64,000 nt of DNA. Origin: Tubiluchus corallicola (taxonomy: Eukaryota; Priapulida; Priapulimorpha; Priapulimorphida; Tubiluchidae). Where the stretch lies: positions 372,001 to 436,000 of the forward strand of contig JAQGDQ010000139.1 in the NCBI GenBank assembly GCA_030141605.1, given 5' to 3'. Position numbers and translations under genes: made by a program. The notes below the pieces were generated by a model. The model was not told the origin of the DNA, did no database searches, and saw only the letters and a program-made list of their open reading frames with translations. Positions within the stretch are counted from its first letter, which is position 1, and every line of letters begins with the position of its first letter. This document shows, piece after piece, positions 54,805 to 64,000 of the stretch.

Positions 54805-55300
54805 ATTTCATCATTGAAGCAATTTTTTTATTTGGTTGATTTGTTGTAACTAAGCAGACATTTTGCCTTCAAATTTTAATTTTGAATTATAGATCTTATA
54901 TTTTTGATTGTTTTCTCTTAATTCAGAACCTATTTTGTTTTTTGAGAATGGTAAAAAGTCGTAGTTATTATTTGGCTTGCCAGATAGGTGAGCTTTATGC
55001 TTTTAACCAAGCAGTTGGAAAGTTTTTGTAACTTGTAAAAATTTAGTGACATTTATTCTAAATGTTAACTGTCACTCGTGCCATTTTCTGAACATTCTTG
55101 TACTTGAGTTAAAAATGATTTAGCCGTACAGTTCGTTGTTTTAGTAGTTTTGTAACAGCAAAGTGTGAAGGTAATAATCTTAGTGTTAGTAGTACATTGT
55201 AGTAAGTGTATTGTAGTGTAGTGTATGTAGTTGTACACTGTAGCATAACGTAGTATTTAACAGCTGTTTCTAGGTAAACAGCCCCATTAGTTTCCATAGT
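54805..55300. other. Between PDE12 and the POU gene
   Basis: No coding sequence recognised. A GTAGT/GTAGTGTA-rich short repeat lies at about 55180-55255. TTTCCATAG directly before the ATG at 55301 could be a splice acceptor for an upstream non-coding exon. Confidence 0.4.
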
Positions 55301-58300
55301 ATGCAGAGGCTTGATAATATATGCAACAAGCAACACGTGCCATACTTTGACTTTCTTCGCGCACCTCCATCGACCAGAAGACTCGTGATTTCTCCTATAG
55401 CTGACGCTGGCTTCATTCCTAGGGTAAGTGACCTTCTGTATCATTATTACATAGACATTCTCTGTACTGCAACAGTTCATTATGTTTTTGCTTTGTTACA
55501 TTACAGTCATTACTGGATATTCAAATTTTATTGAAAAGTTCTTGTCTAAAGTAGGCTGAGCTGTTGTCATTTATTAATGTAGTGTGATGTGATTTAATGC
55601 TTTGTATCCTGTTTCTTGAACTTTATAATGTTCACTGTTATTTTTAAATTCCTTTATGTGTTGGAACATTTTAAATGGTTGGAAAACATGTTTTAGGTCA
55701 AACATGCTAGACCACACCTAGTGCGACCAGGACCATACAACCAAGTTCCAAGAAGATATTTTTGGTCCGTGGCAAAGGACAGAATTTTTGTTCCTCGTTT
55801 GCCTACAGCATCTATGAAACCATTACCTCAGGTGATTTGACTTTGATAGATAATACTGAATAAATTCATGTTCAAGTCTGTGAGAATGACGATGTTTATC
55901 TGTTTTCTGCACATTGTCCAGTGTGGTTTGCTCATATCAGAAACTGTAGATTATTAAGCTCATGAAACTGATCAGTCTCCATGCTGCTCATGACTAATTA
56001 TCACTATATATTGACCGAGCATTTTACCCTAATTTTTACATTTTGGCCTCTATCTCGTGCCCTTTTCTTAAAACTCCAGACTTTTTTCACACACTTCCAT
56101 CGACGAGGTACACATCTGCCTCATAATACCCAAAATATTTATACCCAAGAATTTAATTTAGCTTAAAGCCCTAGGAGTAGGAGGAGTTGATTAACAATCA
56201 AAAACTGACTGACGTCCAGTGCCCTTGTCCCTTTGACTGAGATCACGATTCACCATACCATTGTCAAGGCCCCTAACCCAGGCATCTATCCTGCAAGTTT
56301 TGTGACTATAACCCTCTGTGTTTGCTAGTTAATGTGAATTAATGTTAATGTGAAAACTTGATGCCTAACATAATGATGAAATCAAGCTTTGGTGTTCTTT
56401 TAGATCCATGATGCTCACAGATAAAAATGTGCTTATCCTGTTTTTTTTTTAATGAATATGTGTAATGATTAGCCATTGTTTGCTTTTACTCTAACCAACT
56501 TAATTACAGATCCCAGGTCTAAAGTTTGATTTTTTATTTGTCACAGACATTTGTATCCACAGTTTACATCTCTCTTCATAATGTGTAAACTGGTTTGAAA
56601 ATCTGATCCCATTAGGAAAATATTTGTTTGACAAGTGTAAGTCACTTTATCATATTAGCAACTAGCTGTGCAAACACTAGAAGCTGAAATTCCCATTATT
56701 GACTTCTGAGATTTTTAGAGAACTAGTTCTATCAGTAGATTTGCTGTAAACTGATGAGCAAAGTAGTGCTGTAATATTGTTTACTATTTGATTCGTTTTG
56801 TAGGTTTTGGATAAGCAGAGATTCAAACCACATAAAATTAACTACAAATATCCCAGTTTGAATCGCAGTGTGGCCGTTTCGGTAAGTATGGACACTATGG
56901 TACTCGAATTTTTTGAAATTGTCAAATTTTTTATAACAGGATTATACCTAATACCAAACAAGATTAGGTTCACAAATACTATTCTAACGGATGAAGTAGC
57001 ACAAAGGCCCATGATTCACCATTTTAAAATGTGGTCAGATGTGTATCTTATGTTTTAATTTCCGTGCAAATACATGGAAAAGAAGAGATTTGTGAACTGC
57101 TCATTACCAAAGCCATATGCTAGTTTCAAGAAATTAATGAGTAGCATTTATTAATTTCTTCAGACGTAGCACAATTAAGAAAATAAGTTTTAAAAGAATT
57201 TATAAAAATTGGCATGGAAGTTAGCAACTGTTTAATTTAGCTTGGAACAATAAGACATAAAGTTAGCTACAGATGTGGTTTTTAATTCTATGTTGGTATT
57301 TTTTGGTTTTATCAGGGAAACTGAGTGCAATTATTGCTGCATGTCATATTTTCTACGTACATTCGTCTTTGATGAGTGTACAGGACCTTTTGCAACAAAA
57401 GAAAAGAAAGTTTAGCAATGAGAATTGGATAGGCGTGTTCCCCTTTGAATCCCATCTCATATACATTTCTTTCAAGATCGCATAAGTAATTTAGTATCTA
57501 ATTGTGAAGTTGTAAAATATTTGAGTTGTCATCATAACTTTGTTGCAGAAGCCAGGATTGTGGCCCACAAGATCCAAGGGCCTCATAGTGAAAAACCAGC
57601 CTGCAGATTTTGCAGCATCTCATTCAGAGTTGGAAGAGATGATTCAGTTTTCCCAAAAATTCAAAATATGCAGAACTCGCCTTGGTAAGATAAATAATTA
57701 CTATTTACCAATCACCATTCTTATTCCATTTTATATCTAATTGTTGTTATTTGCATTTTTCATAAATCATTTTAGGCCTTTCACAAGCTCAAGTTGGTAG
57801 ATTACTAGGGACTCTGTGTGGAGTGTCAATGAGTCAAACAACAATTTCACGCTTTGAAGCATTGAATTTAACATACAATAACATGGTAAAAATTAGGAAA
57901 CGGATAGAAGTTTGGATGGAGCATGTTGGAAAGATGAGCTCACATTCCGTTAAGGACAAAGAAGCACAGGAAATTTTAGTGCAAAAAAATACAGGTCTAA
58001 ATACAAGAAGGAGGAAAAAGCGGACCACTATTGACGGTCACACTCGCAAGTTATTGGAAAATTTGTTTTGTGAGAATCCTCAACCTGGCACAGAAGAGTT
58101 TGATGCACTTGCAAACAAGATAAATTTGGACAAGGATACACTTCGTGTATGGTTTTGCAATCGCCGTCAACGAGACAAGAAGATGAACTGTCTTACGGTG
58201 CAGCAGACTGAGAAGGCTAAAGTAATGCCTAAAAATTTTAACAGTTGGCAGAGTAACAGATTTTATGCCACTGTTAAACGGTCGAGAGAGAACGACGCTC

Positions 58301-59700
58301 ATCGTACCACACATGCTGGCTTGGCTAATCAGGGTATTTTATCAAGCAACACATTCTCTATATCAATTGCTGATAAAGCTAAACTTGAGACAAAATCTGC
58401 TTGTGAGAAGAACGCCCATGATAATACTTCGAAATTGTTGTCGCAAAGCATTGAAGATATATTAGCATCTGCATGTAATTATAGTGCAAGTCAGAACAAA
58501 AGCATTCAGGCAGCAAATCTTGAACACACATTTGAAGCAGATATTTTTGATGGTGTTGCACAAATTGCAGAAGCTAGTGACTGCTTACATCTTAACTTGA
58601 GCACACCAAAAGTGTTCCAGGTAGCTACACCTCGATCAAATGTAAACAATGATGTATCGCCTATGGTAATTTTATTGTCACCAGATTTTGGTACTATGAT
58701 AAATGATGATGATAACACAGGCAAGACTAAGGATACCATACAAGCACCAAGAGAAGTCGATAGCGTCATTCAGAAGTCTGGCATTTATAACTCAGTTACA
58801 AAAGAGCATTTTCAAGACGTAACCCAGCCTGTGTTGGTACAGGAAAAATTGAATATGGACGTTACATCCAATATTGTACAGCAGCAGCTTAATAACAATG
58901 AGCAGGACATGTTTTTCATTCAAACCCAGAATATGACGAAAACTTCTATATATAAGTTGTGGTGCAAGGAAAACAGTTTCAATCGAAGCGTTGAAGACAA
59001 AGCCAGTGAAATAATAGTTCCAAAAACACACGCAGTAGAGCCCAAAAGTTTTCCCATTCAGATTAATGAAAGCTGTTTTTTGCAGATGGATTCAGGAATA
59101 CTCCCAATGCCCACTAGGTTTGGAATTCACACATCTTCTGGAAGCAGTCTTCCGGAGAGCAGGTTAAGTTTGAATGACAAATTCAAAGTTGCAACATCAA
59201 GACTGAATTTTGATGTGTCACCTATGACACAGTTTGATGACATTGATAAGAAAGTCACTTATCAAATGGATGATGGTAAACCATCTTCGTCTCTGAATGA
59301 CATAAATTTTCCTTCAGTTTTTGACAATTTTAAGTTCCCGTCTAATGTAGACTACAAAACTAATGTAGATGAGAGCACAATAATAGTGAAATCAGAGTGG
59401 GAGAAGATGAAGAAAGATGAAGGCAATGATTATTCAGTTGATTTTGACTTGGAGTACAATGCAGATTTTAGTTTATTTGTCAATGATTCAGGTCACTCAA
59501 ATTTTGATTCTCTCGGTAGTAAAGGCAATAGTTCCTTAAACAGTAACTTTCCATGGCAGATTACATCAGAATTGGCACTCATGAAAGAAAGAGCTCTGGC
59601 AGCAAAAGAATTTAATCAATGTGATTTTGCTGCTTCTAATGAGTCACATTTCCTGTCTCCTACGTCAAGACTTTTGAGTTTGGCTTCAAGCTCTGAATGA
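55301..59700 (+). CDS. Divergent POU-homeodomain transcription factor, five coding exons
   Basis: A nuclear DNA-binding protein of the POU family; the class is not assignable by eye. Exons: 55301-55423, 55697-55831, 56804-56881, 57549-57684, 57776-59700. All are GT-AG, phases join, 798 aa. POU-specific domain ~132-208: HSELEEMIQFSQKFKICRTRLG, LSQAQVGRLLG and SQTTISRFEALNL, the last almost invariant in the family. Intron 4 splits it after RTRLG. POU homeodomain ~235-293: RRRKKRTTI at its start and LRVWFCNRRQRDKK in helix 3 with the class-typical WFC. Helices 1-2 are diverged from Oct and Brn types. Residues 1-125 are basic and Pro-rich (VRPGPYNQVPRRYFW, INYKYPSLNRS) and match nothing I know. 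Residues 294-798 are Asn/Ser/Asp-rich and probably disordered, with an acidic stretch (~706-740) that could activate transcription. The start is the first ATG of the frame. Confidence 0.92.
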
Positions 59701-59925
59701 CTCTAGATGTTCATTGTTTTTTCCATGCTGTTTTTGCGTAATGACTTGCAAGACTTAACAGGGGAACAAATTGAAAGGCACTTAGTTTTATTTCGTCCAA
59801 TTTTGCTCTTTGGTTACAGTCTAGTTTTTAATCCTGATTAGTGATAGCATTTGTTAAGTTTAAACTATCAGCACAATATATTTTTGTCTCCACTTAAAAT
59901 GAATATTTTGGTACTGAATACTGTG

Positions 59926-59931
59926 AATAAA
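59926..59931 (+). terminator. AATAAA polyadenylation signal, likely for the POU gene
   Basis: Canonical hexamer about 230 bp downstream of the POU stop codon. Confidence 0.55.
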
Positions 59932-61685
59932 TGAATACTATAATTGCAAAACTAGACTGCTTAGAGGTGTGAATTCTGTACCTCCGTTGTCAGATGGCAA
60001 CTCTACTGCATATGTGTTACATAGAAATGATTTTTCCACTTCTCCTGAAACAAAAGTGCAAAAAACCTATCATATGTTGTACTTGGTTTGTTCTCGAAGT
60101 TATGTGCTTCACTCTGGTCATGTGAAATAGTGTTCACTTATTTGATATACAGAAGTTTCTGTTATACTGCATTTCTGTTATTTACGTTATTGTGGTACTC
60201 TAATAGAGAAATGAACTTCATTAAAACATTAGCTAGTAGTAGCAGCTGTTTATCTTGCACCACTGTTTAAACCAAACCTATTTATGTTGATCAAATGTAA
60301 TTATTGATGTTGCAAGGTTGTCAGTAGTTTTGAAATTTAGTTCTAGTCATAGTACTGTTTGACACAAGTGCAGCTTTGAGTTTATTTACTCCTTATACAT
60401 AATCTAAGAATTACTGATATCCACTGATATTCTTATCATTATTTGAAATTATACAAAAGGTTAAAAAATAAATCATTCATTTATACATGGGCATATATAT
60501 AGTTATTTTATATAAATAATAAAATTAATGGTGTGTAATAATATTTGTATTTTATGCAGAAATGATGAAATTGTTAGTTTTGTAATTAATGAAAGTTACA
60601 AAACACAGAAGTTAATAATAGATTGATATCAAATTGTGATAGCGAAAATGTCTAATTTTTTTAATTGCCTTTATGATTTACATGTTTTCTAGACAATTGT
60701 GATAATTCAGTTGTGATTATCGACTCTGTGATAATTAAGATATTAATTAGTTTTGTGGTAGAAATAAAGCTTTGTGTTGCAATTGTAAAGAGAGTTCTTG
60801 GTGAATTCCTTTTAGATAATGTTGTACTGAATAATGAAACTACTCTTACATTGCAACTTTTTGCGAAGTCTTAGATAACATTTGGAAACTTGCTTATTTG
60901 TGTCTGAGATTTATCAAGCTTCAAGAAGTATGTTACGACCAAGTGTGGACGAGTTCCTTAACTTGATAATCTTTGTTTATTGTATGACGGAGGTTTTCAA
61001 CAGGCCTGGGCACCACTCATGATTTCATGATGTATAGAAATCTATTCTAATGCCAGTCACTGTCAGAACAGTAAAAATTAATAATTATGTAGCAGAAACT
61101 GTACATATTCTTTTGTACTTTTCCATGCGCGCATGCTTTAATATTGTAATTGCTGGCCTACTATTTGGTGTGGCATTTCGAAAAAGTCCTAATTTACTGC
61201 CCCAAAAATATTTTGAGTCTTGTGAGCTTATTACACAGAAATAGCGCTTTTAGTCTTGCATGCACTTGTTACACAGAAAAAACTAAACTAACTACAAGGT
61301 CATTAAAAACACTGTCAATGAAGTTAAATTTATTATAATCATATTCGTGAAATGAGCACATACTAATTAATAAATATAGTAACTTTTTAGCAGGTAAAAT
61401 AAGATTTTCTGATCTGTATAAGGAACAACAATTTTAAACAAAATGCTACATTTAGAAAAAGATGTTCCATTCAATTTTTACACTACATACTTTGAACATA
61501 ATAGTTTCTGGGGCTTACACTACGACAGTATAAGATATTAGAACCTATTAAGCAGACTCCAAGAAGTTTACTTGTAATGATAAAAATGAGAACCAATTAC
61601 GTTTACCCACAGCAACGATAATTTTTTTGTAATAATTCTTCAATAATCGACTAATTATAAATGCTACTTAAAATAAAAAAATGAG

Positions 61686-61688
<3 letters not shown>

Positions 61689-61728
<40 letters not shown>

Positions 61729-61729
61729 C
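61689..61729. repeat. (AT)n microsatellite
   Basis: About 20 uninterrupted AT units. Confidence 0.95.
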
Positions 61730-61814
61730 TAGTTTAAAAGTAAGAGTTAAAATGAAAATTTGAAATTACTTGCCATTACTCTCTTTATTGTAAATGTTCA
61801 CATGAATATCACAA

Positions 61815-61934
61815 TTTTAATCTTTATGATATTATTATATAGCACATGTCAAGGGTCAAATTAAATTATATCATATCAGTTTTAAATCTTTATATTATAC
61901 TGCACATGTCAAGCATGAAATTAAATTATATCAT
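61815..61934. repeat. 60-bp tandem duplication
   Basis: Two imperfect copies with an exact 60-bp offset: GCACATGTCAAG at 61842 and 61902, TTAAATTATATCAT at 61861 and 61921. Confidence 0.85.
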
Positions 61935-62562
61935 AATTAATATAACGTACAAGCCAAATCAATTCTAGAAAATTTCAAAGACCATGCTTTTTCTGCCTGT
62001 TTAATTAAAGAATTTTTCTTTGTGAAATTTGACTGCCTTTAAATTGGCTCATACACAGTATAATAAATCTCCAATTCATCAACCATTGTTAGAACACGAT
62101 AGTATCACTCTAGCAAAACAAGATATTAGATGCACATTACTTTGATTAATCTCGAAAATTAGAAAGATTAAATTAAAAATCACAATAATAAACTTGTCTG
62201 AAGGATAGAATAATATTTGTGAAATATCTAAAACTCTTAATTATGTAACTTGATACACATGGCACTTTGCAGCCATTTTAGTTCATTTACAATTGCTGTA
62301 ACTTTCAAATCTGCCAATGTGCACTAAAACTAAAAGCAGAATGTCCGCAATTGAGAGTCAAAAAGGAGAATGAATAACGAACACACAAAATCACATTTTG
62401 GTCGAATTATTTTTAACCATAATTATGACTGGCTTTTAGTACACCATTGATCTAAAATATCGAGTGTTGTCTGGGTTCTGCTTCTTTTATATCAAAATCA
62501 TCAATCAGAATGTACTTATAAGGTAACTTTATCAAGTGTTGTAAATGATACAGAATTTGATT

Positions 62563-63602
62563 TTAAGCAGAAGTTTTCTTGGGATAATGAAGTTTCAGAA
62601 AAGTAATGCGCCCCAACATGTCTCCAGCTACAATCATGTTCTCTTTTGCCTGCATGGCCGTTATTTCTGTCCTGGCTGTGTACTGTCCAAGCTGAAAACA
62701 AAACAGTATGTCAGTATCCTTTATACATGCTTACACAACATGTTCAACAATTATTGACAAGCATGCCCTTTGTTGCTCTTATATACCTAACATTTATATA
62801 TACAGTACTGTTTATTTTAATGAGATTTATATTTTTTACTAATAGTTTCCTTTTTTCATTTTATAGAAGGCAATTTTCAGTACAGGAAGGAGATTTTCTA
62901 AACCACTCTAGAAACAAATAAAACTAGTTAGTTAATTCATCATTTCTTATATATTCCAGTTTAGCTGATTTGAGCTTTTGGAATTAATGACTCAAGAGTT
63001 GAAGAAGGAAACTGTCTCAGGGAACATTTCCAGTCCTGGTATAGAGTTTAGGAACTCATCCTATATCCTATTAAGCACAGAGGCAATCTTTTTTATGTTG
63101 TCTTATAGTTTAAATTAAGTAAATAGTAGGTTTGTTTTGCAATACTTGAATTTGAAATCAGAATTATATCATTGTATATTCTTATTCATGGCACATCATC
63201 ACTTTTTGCAAAAGCCGTTTAGGAGCTCATCAGCCAAAACGAAGTTTATTTGTAGTTGTAAATGTGCGGCACGCTAGCTGTGTGATTATTCTTTTTTATA
63301 TACTTTCATAACCAGTTGGGCCTACTACTGAAACTTAATTTTGCTATGGTGCCATGTATAGAGAGCAGCTATAGTGTAGTGCACTTATCACAGACTTAAG
63401 GGTTTCACATACATGTTACTTTAAATTGCGTCCAGACACATTTAATCGAGCAAAGACTAAGCATAGTTAAAAATGTTCTATGAATACATACCTGTTTGTA
63501 AGTGTTTGTGTGCCAAAGTTTTATCTTCTTATCATTTGAGCCAGTCACAAGCAAATTTCCCTGATCAATGAGAACTATACATGTAATTTTGTCATTGTGA
63601 AT
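62563..63602 (-). CDS. WD40-repeat protein, C-terminal two exons (partial)
   Basis: Exons 63492-63602 and 62563-62691 on the minus strand, GT-AG, both phase 0. The first encodes 37 residues forming most of one WD repeat: ITCIVLIDQGNLLVTGSNDKKIKLWHT, with the GSNDKKIKLW strand typical of a WD40 blade. The second completes another blade (TEITAMQAKENMIVAGDMLG, then RITFLKL) and stops at TAA (62563-62565). It therefore ends a beta-propeller protein whose other exons lie right of the window. NACHT-WD proteins have propellers ending this way, but two repeats cannot decide the family or function. It converges on the POU gene. Confidence 0.8.
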
Positions 63603-64000
63603 CTGCAAAATGAAAAGCATTTAATGTTGAGATAAATACAATATACAGTATATTTCAAGGGTGCAAACTTGGAACTGTTACTCTAATTAGATCCATACAA
63701 CAAGTCAAAATAACTGAGGACTGTATTGGTTTAATATATGGTGCACATCTTGTGTAACAATACTGTAAGTATGTTTAACTTAATACTTGATTTAACACAA
63801 AACGTCTTACGGCAAATTCCTATGCATTGTTAGTGGTATGGTTTCATTTGGTATAGAATGATTTAGTGCATCAGTTTTGCAGATAATGCACAAAATTAAA
63901 ACCTGTCCGAAATGTTAATACAACTGCAGTAGATTTGTTAGGTACTAGGTAGGTCTACAAATTCTTGTTAATTTTCAGCTAGTATTTGGTGTCACTGGAG
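63603..64000 (-). other. Intron of the WD40 gene at the right edge
   Basis: AT-rich, no exon recognised on the minus strand up to the window end. Confidence 0.5.

Larger units (their letters stand above)
59701..62562. other. 3' UTR of the POU gene and region between convergent genes
   Basis: No coding homology. AATAAA occurs at 59926-59931 and again further right near 60470 and 60760. An (AT)n run lies at 61689-61729 and a 60-bp tandem duplication at 61815-61934. The right end is the probable 3' UTR of the WD40 gene, with a minus-strand AATAAA at 61784-61789. Confidence 0.5.

Overview
The window is nuclear DNA from a metazoan. Genes are split by GT-AG introns of roughly 0.3-3 kb, non-coding DNA is very AT-rich, and transposon debris is dense. 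Homologues of animal NDUFS2, a cytosolic sulfotransferase, mitochondrial EF-Tu, PDE12 and a POU-homeodomain protein are present. The mix of non-LTR retrotransposons, tRNA-like SINEs and small DNA transposons would fit a marine invertebrate, but the phylum cannot be fixed from this sequence alone.

Layout from left to right. (1) 425-10752, minus: NDUFS2, the 49 kDa core subunit of complex I, as ten constant exons plus a tandem pair of 75-bp exons that look mutually exclusive. Its 3' end lies left of the window and the transit-peptide exon was not found. (2) 10.8-19.3 kb: no gene, but a 691-bp MITE with a 9-bp target duplication nested in a SINE-like repeat, a pentanucleotide microsatellite and a dead reverse transcriptase. 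(3) 19363-28499, plus: a complete six-exon cytosolic sulfotransferase (309 aa) whose introns hold three retrotransposon copies. One is a 5'-truncated LINE with an open 565-residue RT frame and a 14-bp target duplication. (4) 29.0-33.8 kb: two arrays of a ~148-bp repeat, each followed by a hairpin-CTAG-T tail that resembles a Helitron 3' end. (5) 34116-35534, minus: an intronless mitochondrial EF-Tu with an unusual G4 motif (NKAE). (6) 35.5-47.4 kb: no gene, one large decayed RT remnant and microsatellites. (7) 47475-51476, minus: a nearly full-length APE-RT LINE with a 10-bp target duplication and several disabling lesions. (8) 52562-54427, plus: single-exon PDE12. (9) 55301-59700, plus: a five-exon POU-domain transcription factor with a strongly diverged DNA-binding region, an unrecognised N-terminal block and a long disordered tail. 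(10) 62563-63602, minus: the last two exons of a WD40-repeat protein.

Three genes (NDUFS2, TUFM, PDE12) encode mitochondrial proteins: respiratory-chain entry, mitochondrial translation and mitochondrial RNA poly(A) turnover. They are separate transcription units on both strands, so the grouping may be chance. The observations most worth following up are the duplicated NDUFS2 exon, the Helitron-like satellite carriers, the NKAE substitution in EF-Tu, and the divergent POU protein.
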